Positions 36,119-48,398 are shown, counted from the first letter of the stretch. The stretch is DNA of 64,000 nt from Neolentinus lepideus HHB14362 ss-1 (GCA_001632425.1 KV425582.1:66611-130610); one strand, 5' to 3'. Numbers and translations: made by a program. Notes: generated from the sequence alone by a model not told the origin.

Positions 36119-38809
36119 TCAATCCAGCCTCTTATTTGTACCCATCTCGATCTCTTCCAGCTTGCTACCGGCGCGTCTACGGCCCTTCGCAAGCCACTGA
36201 GCCCCAGCTCCAGCTCCAGACTTGAGTTTTCCAACATCCAACGCAGGAATACCAATACCCCTGCCCTTCTTTGCTGAGTGGAAGCCGGCACCATGGTAGT
36301 GGATGATCTCAGTAGGCGGCAGAAGTCTTGGCCAAGAGACGTAGTCGATGCCATGGGCAAAGATGAAACCCACAGTCAGTGCAAACAAGGTGAGCCAGAT
36401 CAAGAAGTAGTAGAATAGAGAGTATTCTAAAGACTAGGTCAGCAGCGCGGAACAACAGAGGGGGAAAGCACGTACGAGAGGTCCGAGGGAGAGTCAGACC
36501 GGCAAGTATCATGAAGAGTGCGATGAAGGCCAGGTAAGGCACCTGCAGGACAATCCATCAGCACTCGTAAGGTAGTACAGAGGATTTTTATTTCCCACAG
36601 AGCGTATTATCAGCGGTCTTGGATCCATGAGGAGGAACAGCGCCGAAGAAGGTCCTCTTCGGGGCCTCCAAACGCCTGTTATCAAGTCGTACGCGTCCTA
36701 AAGTGTGCCATGTGAGAAGCGCATAATCATATGACGACGGAGCTTGCCTGTCTTGGGCCATCAAAGTAGTTGTTCCTCAAATACCGCATGACGGACTTGT
36801 AACCATCCTCCAAAGCCCCAGCCTGGCTACGTTTGCCCGTACGAGTGAAGTCTACTTTCAGCGCTCCCGTACCAGCATAAGCTATTGAGATCAGATCGGC
36901 GTGGTCAGACCACACTGAAACAGGGATGATTAACTTGGTGGCTAGAATAGCGTTACTGGGGCCGTACTTTCTCGGAAGTCCTTGCTCAGACTTTCATGGT
37001 AGTCAACCGAATCGCTATCCTTAAGGACCCCCACAACTCTAAGTTGTTGGTTCAATGTCCACTTGGCAATTGCAGCTTGGGTGACGTTCGTGCGGTCCAG
37101 ATTGTCCATGCAATTTGTCCGGACGACGCCTCTCTGAACTTGGACAGGGTCAGTTGATGATGCATCAAGATGGAAGTACCCGTTATTCATTAAGTCGCTC
37201 CGGAGCTTCTCTATAAGGAGATTAATTCGCTCCCAGCGCATGTGTTTGCACTCTGTGTGGAAATCGAAGTACTCGTATCTGACGTCCGGGAGACCAAGCT
37301 ATGCGGGGCAGGTTAACGACTGAGGACTCAATCCTAGATAACCTTTACCTGAGCAACATAGCGTTCATACTGTTCCTTAACAGGCTTCTCATGACCTTTG
37401 TGGTTCACAAGATTCACAAGGTCTTGGGCACCGTAATGCGATAGCATATCCTCGAAATGCTTTCGCATAGCATCAGCCTTCAAGCAGACTTTAGCTCACT
37501 TCACCAAAGGACAGACGGCAAGAGCATACCGTGTCAGGATAATCCATAATTTGCAAATCAGGCTTGTATCGCAAGTTGTTCACCTCGGCCCAGAAGACAG
37601 GAATGCTGCCTCTTATCTGGACAAAACTCAATTTCGTACTAGCTTCGTCTGAGTTGCCGAGCCCTTCATTCAACTTGGCATCAATGAAGACCATTTGTTC
37701 CGTCTCGTTGAAGTTGGCAACATGGCCGTCGTGGTCAATACCTCGGCGAAAATACCGGGTACCTGCTCTGTATCGCGACCTCCGGCTGATGAGACAAAGA
37801 CGGAGATGATAGCCGTTGACAGACGCCGAACGGATATCAAAAGCTTAGGAGTATCAGAGGCCGATCACCTCACAACAGGGGACGATAGATGAACTCACTG
37901 CCGTACATGATCGGCAGAATATAGGAGCTGAGCTGCAGTTCCGAGGGTAAGCGTCGGTCAAAAGCAGTCACCCAAGCTGGACACTTACGTCCTGGGTCGG
38001 ATCAGTTGTGGTGATGTCGATGAACTTAGACTGGAGGTACCTGCACAGCCGTGAAGGACTGCTTCGAACGGTCGAAGGAGGTGCTCACTTGTTCCAAAAG
38101 AATCTGTCATCCGTCTTCAAGACTTGTGAGCGCAAGACGGCGGATACAAGTCAAGAACAAACGTACCACCTGCCATAGCGCTTTCCCTTCATCACTCTCT
38201 CTCGCCGCCCACTGTGCTTGCAACCTCCTCGTTAAGTCCCATCCATAACTGAAGAAGAAGCAGCCATTGTTCAAATGTGAGCGAACCAGAGCCAAGAGGT
38301 GTGACTCCACGGGGTGCGCTGGGTGCTGGACGGAGGTTCGGGGATCCACAGGGAGGATTTCATATTCTGTAGCACGGTAAATGTCTTGCCCCATTAAGCG
38401 GCCACGCAGTTCACGACCGGTCAGGACAATAATGTAATCCGCTGTATCAAACACATTAGCACATTAGGACACTGGAGGTAGGAGTAGAGCGGGAACACAC
38501 AGAGGGTCAGTGAGATGATTCCCAGTATACCATATATTGTCTTGGGTGAACATTGCCCAGACGGGGGTATCGAAGCACTCGGAGCTGAATGGTCTAGTGA
38601 GCTTAGGCAATAGTGACACGAAAGAGGCGTACCATTCAGAACCACATCACCAGAATCCCTGTGTATTGTCAGGGACCTTGCGCCAGCGATGGGTTCCGTC
38701 GGGCCAAAGGTGTAGGATGTAGGGCCTATATACCTGAGCAAGACTTAGACACGGACCAGAGGCAACAAGAAAATATTTACAAATTCAAGCGTTTGTAGAG
38801 CGCCTGCAT
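36119..38809 (-). CDS. SAC1: Phosphoinositide phosphatase SAC1
   Basis: ER/Golgi membrane enzyme that dephosphorylates phosphatidylinositol 4-phosphate. Fourteen exons give 671 residues: 38809-38781, 38733-38633, 38584-38501, 38441-38167, 38114-38089, 38040-37989, 37932-37899, 37843-37530, 37477-37349, 37298-36968, 36914-36748, 36697-36599, 36542-36476, 36426-36119. The catalytic CX5R motif is CMDNLDR at about residues 411-417, within [13 protein letters not shown]. Other family stretches: [56 protein letters not shown]. Two C-terminal membrane helices (about 548-565 and 572-595) precede a basic tail. The intron after exon 11 uses a GC donor (GCAAGC at 36747), confirmed by joining PRQ to [10 protein letters not shown]. 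It shares a 148-base divergent promoter with LEA1. Confidence 0.95.
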
Positions 38810-38957
38810 GGTGGCAGGCTATGACGGTTCGAACGAAACGAGCACCGCGCTTGTGGCGTCAATATGACAGTTAATCAAGGCTTCTTTAGTGCACCCAACT
38901 GCTTTTGTTCTTCATACACCGGCACGCCGAAACCTGCCATTCGTTTGATCTCTCCTC
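38810..38957. promoter_or_regulatory. Short bidirectional promoter, SAC1 / LEA1
   Basis: Only 148 bases separate the two start codons, which face away from each other. Both genes must be driven from this segment; no TATA box is seen. Confidence 0.6.
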
Positions 38958-39883
38958 ATGGTGAAGCTTACACCAGAGCTGATTGTTCAGTGTCCGTCTG
39001 GTCTGAACACCCTCAAAGAACGGCAGTTGGATCTGCGAGGTGCGCCGAGTTTCAACATCGCCCAAGGCGCTCACAAACCGCCCCATAGGGTATAAAATTC
39101 CTGTCATCGAAAATCTGGGAGTAACCAGAGTGAGTTCCGACTTATATTTGGCCCAAATCGCGTGATGTTCATTGCATATGTTCGGTGTGTGTAGGACCAG
39201 CACGATGCTATTGATTTTACAGACAACTCCATCGTTTCCCTCGGCAATTTACCATTGCTTCGCCGTCTACGAACTCTTCTCCTCGCCAACAACCGCGTAG
39301 CATCGATATCACCCTCACTTCACCTTTCGGCCCCGAATCTTACCACTCTCGCCCTCACAAACAACAACATCCAAGAACTCGGTGACCTCGAGCCACTGAA
39401 AGAACTAAAACACCTACGATACCTGAGTTTGCTCGGGAATCCGGTGCGGGAAAAGAAATGGTATCGCGAATGGCTTGCGTGGCGGTTACCTGCGCTGAGA
39501 GTTTTAGATTTCCAGAGAATTCGTGACAAGGTGTGCCTTCACCTCGCGTGGCCTGTGTTGGAACCGACTTATTTCGAATGCGATTCGCTTGACAGGAGCG
39601 GAAAGCGGCACGATCATTATTCCTGACTGCTGATGGCCTACCGACCAAGCTGGCTACAACACTCGCTGAGACAGTATCTACGCATTCGACAAAATCGGTC
39701 GTGACGACGGATGAACCCAAACCGCTCGTTGAGGCCGGTAAAGCGGGTCGCCTCATGTCGAAGGAAGAGGCTGAGAGAGTAAAGGCGGCAATCGCAAAAG
39801 CGACGTCCATCGAGGAGATTCGCAGACTGGAGAGAAGCCTGAAGGAGGGGTTCTTGCCTACTATGGAGACAGCAACAGCATAA
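38958..39883 (+). CDS. LEA1: U2 small nuclear ribonucleoprotein A' (Lea1)
   Basis: Spliceosome component that binds U2 snRNA together with U2 B''. Four exons (38958-39039, 39089-39129, 39195-39530, 39596-39883) give 248 residues. The N-terminus MVKLTPELI and the segment KERQLDLRG.KIPVIENLG match the family. Leucine-rich repeats follow: IDFTDNSIVSLGNLP, LRTLLLANNRV, LTTLALTNNNIQEL and LRYLSLLGNPV. The cap region YREWLAWRLPALRVLDFQRI is diagnostic. The C-terminal quarter is charged and probably helical (SKEEAERVKAAIAKA, SIEEIRRLE). All exons are in phase. Convergent with the membrane-protein gene to the right. Confidence 0.94.
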
Positions 39884-40107
39884 CAGTTTCGTTATTACAT
39901 AGTTGTATTTGCTAATAGTACAGGTGTATTCCGGTACAATGATACTGACAGCGCTGGTGTGATATAGACGGTCGCACACGAGCTCTGTACCCGGAACAGG
40001 ACATGATAATCTTAGAAACAAAGCAGCATTTTCGTTAAGCAATCAAGATCAACACGCTATATAACGCGCTGTAGGTCCTTGGGGGGATTATGGTCACCTG
40101 TCCTTGC

Positions 40108-40965
40108 CTAGTAACCACCGACGCCGGCATGGGCAATCCAGAGACCATGGAAGGCCAAAGCTATGACGCCACCCAAGTTGGCAAGTGAACTGAGGCCGTG
40201 AAGGCCCGAGAATTTAGCATTCAGAGCCTTCATTTCTGCCGAAACCTGGACACGGATTCGTCAGTAAGACGATTGCTAGCTGACTGCACAACGAGATACT
40301 GACACCTGGTTGGTTGTAGGTCTTGCCTTCTTCCTTCTCAAGCTTGTAACGCTGGAACATAGTCCTGAAGGTCACGCGTCACTATGGCACCGGTGATGTC
40401 AGAGACGACTGTACGCACTTGCTGGTCAATGGCGAGACAACGAAATAGTTGGTAGCTTGGCAGATGAAAGCAAAGACCAGAGTGTACAGCTGCGCAACGT
40501 CCGGGACATCCGGGCGAGTAACATAGGTTACGACGTCAGGATGGGAGAAGACCCATTTCGCCGCCAAGAAAGAGGTGAGGGCCATCGAAATGACGAAGTA
40601 CACAGGGAACGTGCGGTGCTGGAGGGTGCCAAACTGTTGTCGCGCTGTTGATCGTTTACGAACATGAGATTTAGTCGACGGATACGGGAAAAATCAACGC
40701 ACGCAATGCTTTGAGAGCAATTATACCTATGAAAACAGAAAGTCAGTTTCCAGCCTCTACTGAGTCCTCAAAGTTCTCTAGACGAACCGCCGAAGAAAGT
40801 CACCCAGATCGCTAAACATGGCATATCAATATCACTGCATCGTTAGATTTAGTCTCGATTATCCTTACCCATCCCAAAAAGCCAGCTATATCCAAGCATG
40901 TATAAGCCATTTACAGAGAAAATCTGCCCCAAGGTAGACAAGGTTAAAGTCTCGATTTTCGCCAT
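40108..40965 (-). CDS. TMEM205-like / DUF4149 membrane protein
   Basis: Six exons (40965-40869, 40811-40788, 40726-40703, 40644-40419, 40364-40304, 40245-40108) give 189 residues. Exons 2 and 3 are only 24 nt each; together they code AIWVTFFGGIIALKAL, bridging two membrane segments. Four hydrophobic stretches are visible, with family features LQHRTFPVYFVISM, TNYFVVSPLTSKTMFQRYKLEKEEG and GLSSLANLGGVIALAFHGLWI. I started at MAKIETLTL as family members do; an in-frame ATG 48-78 bases upstream would add a short extension. Fungal members are of unknown function. Divergent with ATP11 across 132 bases. Confidence 0.85.
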
Positions 40966-41097
40966 CGCTGAACTGTTGCTGGACGTAGCGGAGGTGAGAA
41001 TCGATCGACGCATTATTATGACGCGCGTGGTGTCACGTGGCATATTTGCGCCGAACGGTCTCGAACGGGAGCACCCGGTACTCCGTTCGCTCTCGTG
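40966..41097. promoter_or_regulatory. Short bidirectional promoter, TMEM205-like / ATP11
   Basis: The start codons at 40965 (minus) and 41098 (plus) are 132 bases apart, so both genes share this segment. No TATA box seen. Confidence 0.55.
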
Positions 41098-42299
41098 ATG
41101 TACTCTCTCTGGAGACGCAGTTTATTGCCATCTGCAAGAAACTTTTCACTCGGGGCCGCGGTTCCGCGCCGTCTTCTGCAGCACCAGCCAGACTACGATG
41201 CAAAATACGCCGAGAAGCTTGCTCGAGTCGCCCAAGAGTGAGGTGTACCGTTGGTGATATTCGTGGTTGATCGTGACAGTTTTCTTACAGCCACATCAAT
41301 CGATTGACACTCTAATGTTATGACTGGTTGTGGTCCCCAGGCGAGGGACGAGTGTTGAGGGCCTGAGAGCTAAGCTCAAAGAAGAGGAGCTGGAGCGCAG
41401 GAGACAGGCGCTGGCTTCGTCTGCCCGACAGAAGCAGCCATCTTCAACCCAGCGATCTGATGCGTCTTCTGAGCATCTAGCTACTCCGTCATCCAACGTC
41501 AGGAAGGATAGCTCACCTGTCAAGGTGTGTTCCTCTGGCTTGCTAAAGTGCACGCCTCTCTGACTCGTTTTCGTATCTTTTGAAGCCGTTGTCTACCTTC
41601 CTGAACCTGTCCAAGCTGTTTCAATCTCCTCATACATCTGAGCAGGTATCAGCTCTCTGGACGGCGTACCACCTCTCAAGGTCTCAAGGCACCGGCCGGG
41701 GTTACATCTGCGCCTCCATACCGGTCGACACCTACCACCGCATGACAGGTATCGCCAAGAAATACTCTTCATTTATCATTCCCGTGCCAAGAGAGCAAGA
41801 AGGCGAAGGCGAGCGGGCGTACGAGTTCTACTTCATGCAATGGGGTTTCCACGAATCACCCGATGTGCCTTCGGTGGTGTCTGAGACAAACCCATTTGCA
41901 GCGAAGCAGGGAGGAAATTCACAGGTTTCTACTGTGTTATTTACCCCGTTGCAGGAGTACAAGCTCCGCCAGGCATTCGCTACACCGTACCTCGTCTTGA
42001 CGCACTATACGGATCTGGCTGAAACACACGGAGTAGTACTGTTGCGTGGTGAGATCACACCATCCGCTGCTGCCCCAGTATCTTCCGGTGCAGGCCAGGA
42101 GGAAGCGAAGTACCTGCTTAGCCAGGTGGACGCACAGGTCCTGGCTATGAGTCTCCAGAGATTCTACCTTTGGAACGCTGGAGAAGGAGCGATGAAGGAG
42201 AAGTCGAAGGAAAGAGAGGCGTTGTTGAGGAGATTCCATGAGAATCCCGCCGAGTTCAAGTGGGAGGATTTATTGAAGCATACCGATTTGACTGCATGA
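41098..42299 (+). CDS. ATP11: Mitochondrial F1-ATPase assembly factor Atp11
   Basis: Chaperone that binds the F1 beta subunit during ATP synthase assembly in the mitochondrial matrix. Three exons (41098-41237, 41341-41524, 41586-42299) give 345 residues. The start MYSLWRRSLLPSARNFSLG is a typical presequence. A charged linker follows (YAEKLARVAQERG, LKEEELERRRQ). The conserved domain has KPLSTFLNLSKL, TALWTAYH (here SALWTAYHLS), FIIPVPRE, YEFYFMQW, LFTPLQEYKLR and ATPYLVLTHYTDLAETHGVVLLRGE (family stretch, read in parts). It ends with a helix and ELLKHTDL-like tail. Phases agree. Convergent with LIP2. Confidence 0.94.
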
Positions 42300-42486
42300 T
42301 GTATCGGCTGTTAGCGGGGTATCAGATGCGCCCTTGCAAGCGCTCTTTGCATTTCGCTGCAGAGCGCGCTTCCGCTATTAAATAATTAGGTCACTTTCAG
42401 CCTAAGAATATACGAGCAGAAACCGGTCAACTGATACATCATTACGACAATGCCTATGACACGGTCATAGAGGGATAATGTGGGGG

Positions 42487-43314
42487 CTATGAACGCGCCG
42501 CAGCATGCTTCTCTGCCTGCTCTACTGCTAAGGAGAAGTCATCTCGTTCGGTTAGGTCCAGCTTGACCATCTCCCTTCCAATCAGCTGCCCGAACTTGTT
42601 CACCAATCCGGGTACCTCTCCTTCGACGGTGACAGGCTTCTTGGCAGCTACCTCTATGCAGCCAGCCTGGACGTCCACTAAGCCACATGCAATCACTTTG
42701 TCGAAATAGGCCAGTGGCTCCTTTGTGATGTTCATTGCAAACCCATGAGTTGTGAGACGATGTCGGACTTGTACACCTATGCTCGCGATCTTGGTCCGTT
42801 CGTCTAGGAAGACGCCGGTGTGTTCAGATGGTATGTGAGTGACACCGTGCTCCTCATGGAGATGTCTCTCCAGAGTCTTCTGTATCTTGCACACATAGTC
42901 GCGCGCGCCCACCGCAGGCTGCCATCGCGCGAGGTCTATCAAGGGGTAACCGACGATCTGGCCAGGGCCATGATATGTGAGCTGGCCGCCTCTTTGAGTG
43001 AGGATAAATTCTGCATCTTTGACGTCGAGTTCGCGCAAGCGTCCTTGTTCGGCGTCGATCTCCGCCTGACTTTGCCGCCGTCCGAATGTGTAGACGGGTG
43101 TGTGTTGCAGGAGCAGTAGGATGTCTTTGTAAGACGCAGACGCACGGCGTCGCTCTAGCTGAAGGGCATGGATTTGTTCTTGAAGAGTAAAAGCTCGCCC
43201 GTATGGTATCGGAGAGCGGAAATAGTGGTAGAAGATTGGTGGTAGAGATGCCATTCCTAGTATTTGCCTCCTGGAGGTTTTACGGCTGCACGGGGTTAGG
43301 TTTGGTCTCGTCAT
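42487..43314 (-). CDS. LIP2: Lipoyl(octanoyl) transferase (LipB family)
   Basis: Moves octanoate from acyl carrier protein to lipoyl domains in mitochondria, the first step of lipoic acid attachment. A single uninterrupted exon of 275 residues, unusual in this intron-rich window. Signature stretches: QHTPVYTFGRRQ, RGGQLTYHGPGQIVGYPLIDL (read as two parts), GVFLDERTKIASIG, THGFAMNI and VIACGL. The catalytic pair expected in LipB is present, Lys at about residue 175 (TKIASIG) and Cys at about 210 (ACGL). The first 20 residues are basic and could be a targeting sequence; an internal ATG at residue 21 (MASLPPIF) is an alternative start. Confidence 0.95.
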   Translation of the reverse strand: MTRPNLTPCSRKTSRRQILGMASLPPIFYHYFRSPIPYGRAFTLQEQIHALQLERRRASASYKDILLLLQHTPVYTFGRRQSQAEIDAEQGRLRELDVKDAEFILTQRGGQLTYHGPGQIVGYPLIDLARWQPAVGARDYVCKIQKTLERHLHEEHGVTHIPSEHTGVFLDERTKIASIGVQVRHRLTTHGFAMNITKEPLAYFDKVIACGLVDVQAGCIEVAAKKPVTVEGEVPGLVNKFGQLIGREMVKLDLTERDDFSLAVEQAEKHAAARS

Positions 43315-45239
43315 GGACCTCTATTGCATCCGAAGGACCAATTTCGTAAATCGTGAGATGGCATGTCAAATTCGACTCCCAGGACTGTTCTGCCCACTTC
43401 CACTGCGAACATCTCTACGATGGGATGACACGGATTCCATTATGATTTGAGCAGAACACGCATATGAATAGACATCGGCAACTCAAGTGGTGCTGCAACC
43501 GACAACAACCATTACCTGTCTGGAAATTTGCCAGCGAAGAGCTCCGCGGCGGTTGGTACAAGAATAAGTAGGTGATATCTCCTTGAGGGATATGAGATGT
43601 TCTACTCGGCCCATTCCTCATCATGAACTCCGTGCGTCGAACGTAAAATCCTAGATAAAGTACTCATAATGTGCAGTTTGTGGCGGTTGGGGCTGACAAA
43701 CTAGCCCCCTAGAGCATCGAACGTCTATATACGAACTCCACTCCTGGAGGATCGCACTTACCGACTGCACCCGATCTCGTCCCTGTCACACGGAAATTCA
43801 TACCCGCAGATCATAAAGTCGCTCAATGAAATGTGTCGAGTCCAAATTTGTACACCTGTGATCAACCTACGACACCGCAGCATGATAGGAATACTGCACC
43901 TGTTATCTCTGGGTATGATCTTTCTTTGTAGTTTTCAATGCGGAGCTAAGCCAACGATCCGATTTTACTGCTCGGCGACGGGCAGAGATGACTTACAACA
44001 AATTCAGTGCTGCATGAGTTTGGACCCTCAGGCAATCAGTACATCGCGTGTAGAGCCGTGGGTGGTTATTGAAGGAGCTTCAAGCCTACTGTCTCCACCA
44101 CTTACAGCTGAAATGCCCATGTCTCCCCAATAATCGTACGTCATCTTTGCAGAGATGATGCGTTGACAATCATCCCAGCGTTTATTACTCAGATAGTGAA
44201 GACCCCTCTACTATCTGACGGATACAATACATAAAATCTTTTGCTTTACACAGGTGTGTCCAAAGATGAGTCCGCAGCGGCTGTGAACTACTGCCAAGAA
44301 AGTCCAATGCGTGCGGAGAGGTCCATTACCATGCAAGAGAGAAAGAGTGATGGTGCGGGGCTCCTAGTAGGATCCAATTTTAGGCTTGCGTGTTTGCCGA
44401 CAGGAGGAAGCACCCCATGCGAAGTTGTCGGCATCGAGCATCTCAGCCTGGAACTGTAAGTGCAATATAGATGAATTGCGGGAAGGCGTTCAAAGAGAAC
44501 GCAAGTACTAACTCGAACGTTCTGTCCATCTGACAGCGTTTCCGTGGAATCATTCCAAGTCTTTGGAATGCCCTGAGTGATTGAGAACTAATCACCGTCC
44601 GTGCAATACGAACGACTCACTCCACTGCTGCTTCGACGACCTGCCTTGTGGAAACCAAGAGATCTCAGAATGCGGGTGAGTGATGAAGACTTCGAGCGAT
44701 GTTTCTCTGTGCGTCCCCAGCCCTGCGAAGGTTAATATATCGGTCAACATCAATGTGTCCAAAAAATAACGCGACTTCTCGCACTCACACTTAATGATGA
44801 ATCGCTGGCGAACGAATATTCCCTAGAGGACTCGAAAGATTGCAATATAGACATGACGAGTCGTTATCGTTAAAAGTCGTAAATGAAGTGAGGTGTGGTA
44901 TGACTTTGACACAGTGGATGGATGGTCCTTCCAGGGTCCCTCGACTTTTATATATACGCGAGATCTATTAAAATCAAATGCCTCATGGTGACACCGCCGC
45001 TTCCCTGTCATCGAGCCGAGCGTCTTCATGTGTATTCTTAGCACGTTTTGACAAGCTTCTTATGACAATGTTCGGGTGGTAATCCCGGTCAGCAGCTACT
45101 GCGGACTGCGAGCCACATCCACAACTCCCCGCGATCACGCCAAAAGGGTTCTGTCCAGCGTACTATCTTCGTCTGTACTATCTTCGTCCATTGCAAGCCG
45201 CGATTCGCTGGAGCCGGTATTTATCGATTATCCACAGAG
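43315..45239. other. Gene-poor stretch
   Basis: No supportable gene. The longest frame (43831-44133, plus) has one hydrophobic stretch but no splice or family support. Confidence 0.4.
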
Positions 45240-45586
45240 TGATACTGGGTGTACTGTTAGACACTTTGGCCACTGACCTGCAGTCCGGGGAGATGTTTCT
45301 AAACGCGAGGGTACATACCACCTGACGGAGTGGGAAGCTGTGGAATCGGAAGAAACTGCCCTTGAGAGAACACGCCGCACTGTCGGCAGTATCCACTAGA
45401 TGGCACACCACGTATACGCCAAACCGGCAGAATCGTCACATACCATTCATACCTAAACTTCGGGAACAGCTTTTCGATGACCGTAAGAACATGGATATAA
45501 GTATCACGGGCTAGATCGACGTAGCTGACTGTATGTTGTGCAACATGATTTGTCCGTACGCGCCCACTATAGCGCAATGTTAACAA
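45240..45586 (-). pseudogene. Possible relic of an ABC1/UbiB-family atypical kinase
   Basis: The minus frame from about 45586 reads LRYSGRVRTNHV, YVDLARDTYIHVLTVIEKLF and PKFRYEW up to a GTATGT donor. This is reminiscent of the ABC1 pattern VQYPG...D..T......LFP.F.YEWL. A second piece, GVFSQGQFLPIPQLPTPSGG, resembles the downstream FLxIPxL part. The flanking exons expected of a real gene are not found. Similarity is by eye and weak; the alternative is chance. Confidence 0.3.
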
Positions 45587-46188
45587 TAACTACCATAGAT
45601 TCCTTTCTTGTTTTTGAGGAGTTACTGCGACTTGCTATCTCAGCGGCCCTAGGACGTCGCTAAATGATGAAACCTGTGTTGGGTAGGCCTTCCAAAGACA
45701 TCTTGAGCCAGCAGTCAATGACTTTGGACGCAGTGCATCTTGCTTTGCGCAGAATGAAAGAACTGGACGGGAGTCTAGAGCCTTCCGACCTGGCCCGTTC
45801 GGAGTCAGTACATACGGGAATCAACGGGATCCCGTATCGCCACTTAGGCGACGAGAACCGCAGTTCTGATTCTTTGTTGATGTCAGAATCCTCGAAAACA
45901 AGTAGACATGTGTGGGTTCCTGGGGTACACGGAACGGGCATTGTGGGAAGAATATGTAGCGTTCCTCGGGCAACAGATCTTGAAGCCTTGGAGTCTGCTT
46001 GAAGTATAGGCCGGACGACATTGTATCGCCTGTTTCAGGGTGCGAACGGCAGGAGGTTCAGGTTATCGCCGATTTAAAAGGTGTACAAGCAGTATGAATA
46101 TTAGACGATAATTTAGCACGCGTCGCATTAATACAAAGCAGACCAATTGCCCGCCTAAAGTATCTTGAATCATGAGCGATTATATCTT
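45587..46188. other. Intergenic, two overlapping unsupported frames
   Basis: A 112-codon plus frame (45664-46002) and a 93-codon minus frame (45660-45941) overlap. Neither has recognisable content or introns. Confidence 0.3.
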
Positions 46189-46618
46189 TCACTTGCGACT
46201 CTTGGACGACTTGGACAACTTGCTAGGTTTACCCCACGACATGTTGTCGTCCTCAAGCATCTCCGCCTTCAAGGACCATATAAATCTCTGCAAAAGGCTC
46301 GAAGAGTGACAATACTTACGTAGTCTGCCTTCTGCGCCTCAACCTGGGATGGAGTCAATGATATTTGTGAGTAAGATGGGGGCTGTCGTAGACTGCATCA
46401 ACAAGGATAAAACACGGGACTAGCTAACAACGTACCAAGGAAATCGCGTATTTTGAGGATGTATCGGACATTGTGGATATAGGCGACGACGTGGCGCTAG
46501 AGCTTTGTGTAGACTAAAGGAGAGTTTCGCAGCACGTCAAAAAGACGCCTCCCCGATACTGACTGATGAGACGTACCTTGGAGCTCAGTGAAACCGTAGA
46601 AAGATTCAAAGATGGCAT
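46189..46618 (-). CDS. Small Ser/Lys-rich protein, 93 residues, four exons, unrecognised
   Basis: Four short exons, 46618-46577, 46513-46436, 46382-46320 and 46287-46189, all phase 0, join to 93 residues. It starts MPSLNLSTVSLSSK. A Ser-rich stretch follows, then PPSYSQISLTPSQVEAQKADY and RFIWSLKAEMLEDDNMSW (the likely folded core). The tail is Lys/Ser-rich, ending SKLSKSSKSRK. No long open frame marks it. Support comes from canonical donors (GTACGT twice, GTAAGT) and from in-phase joining of three introns of 63, 53 and 32 bases; the last is short. The basic tail could suit nuclear or RNA-associated localisation, but that is speculation. Confidence 0.55.
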
Positions 46619-48398
46619 TACGACTTCAGTTAGAGAGGGTTATCTAATAACTGTAGGAGGTATGGCGGGAGTTGGGTAGTTGAAGAATGTTTTCACCAAA
46701 GTTGCGCAGTGCGCTTTTGTACTTCGTGCAACTGACTTCCTGATCGGCCTTCCGGTGGTCGCAACGGGCGACGGAGCTACAGAGCAATAGATTGCGGACC
46801 AATCCGTGCATCCTGAAGGTCACCAGACCTAGACGCGGCGACAGGCAATCTAAATGATTTCGTGATCTGTCCGGACCTTCCGAGCAGTGAAGTCTATCGT
46901 GAGTCCAGGAGCCAGAAACAGCGAAACGAAGACAGAACGTGATTGGATTAATCTGCAAACTAAAATCTGACGCGGCCACCATCGAGACGTCCCCGTGTCA
47001 AACGAAGCGAGTCATTCACCAAAAGACCATCTATGGATATCGCTCGCGAAGCGCCAAGAACGAATCCATAGTGGTGCGGATTGCTCTGAGTGACGCTAAA
47101 GCCAGGCTGAATAAAGATTCACACTACAATCTTGCGGAAGGGTAATCGACCAAGGAGGTGGTAGTTACCGACAGAGCGGGCGTGGTTGACTGCTAGCTAC
47201 CATATCTGTCGATATCCTCTCTCCTTCCCAATACTAACATCAACAACAGGGCGCTATCGAACTCTACTTGGATAGACACGGGATGGCACTCCGGGTCACG
47301 CTCTGATGTTATTTCAAGTTCATCTGACTTGTCAGCCCTCCATTGCTACTCACCGACCTGGCGGCCACAACTTCCTAAAGTCCTGATTATTATGAGAGCA
47401 GCGCAAAGCATGCGCGGCAGACGACAGACCGTGTCGTACATGGGTATTTTTTCTTTCCAATTGGGGGTTATTTTCTATGTAATGTCTTCAGGTGAGGCGT
47501 TTGCAATAGTCTCGCCTGTCTCTACAACAGCGACTTCTGTCAACCCGCCAGACCCGTACGTTACTATTCTATTCTGGATTTGCCTTGTATACCGATTTCC
47601 GCTACGGAAGCAAGTTGTACCTTGCCATGTGATATTTACGAACATTCTATCTACAGACACAGTGCTGATGCTAGAGTTCTCGGGTGTCTGCGTGTCTTCG
47701 GTGCCTCTGCCCCCCTCAAGTGCATCCGGAATTCAGTAATATTTTCGGAGTATTGTTCAGCGATCTGTTCAATGTCGTAAAGTTGCTCTCTTTCTTTGAT
47801 CGGCTATGTTACACGCACGGCGCGAACGCGCATATACTTCTGGAGACGTGAGACGGCGAAGGGAAGTACATCCGTCTAAGTCCTTTCCTGCGAGCACCGT
47901 GGTTCTTGCCTCAGTCGATCTAGGGCTGTCTCAACTACTGCTCTATCGTGAATGCAAGAGATCCACAGCGAGCCTATAAACTACTCACGATACCATAGGA
48001 TGACGCTGTTCTACAAAAGCAGAACCATGATCCTCGATGAAGCGGGTCCAGGTACTGCTGCATTTACAGCCGTTATTAAACAGCTGAGCTGCTTGCATTC
48101 TCCCAAAGCATCTAGTGTTACAGGTACAAGTACGCATACAAGTTTCGTGTTGAACAAGGTGCAGAGGACTGGACCTTTAGAAACTCTACGGTTTTGCGAA
48201 CGAAAAAGAGGTACAAAGGATCGCAGCTACAATCCTACATGTACAAACAACATTTGATGTTACAATCCCAGGTATAATCTCATCATACATCCGAAACGCA
48301 GTCAAAATTCCAGTATTTATCACGACATGCTTCGCACCTCATATATCATGGAGTTCCTCTTCCAGATCGTCATCTTCGCCTATTATAATGTCATCTAG
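46619..48398. other. Gene-poor stretch
   Basis: No gene supported. A 136-codon plus frame at 47329-47739 contains two hydrophobic segments and overlaps other open frames; no homology is recognised. A 112-codon minus frame at 46644-46982 is likewise unsupported. Confidence 0.35.
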
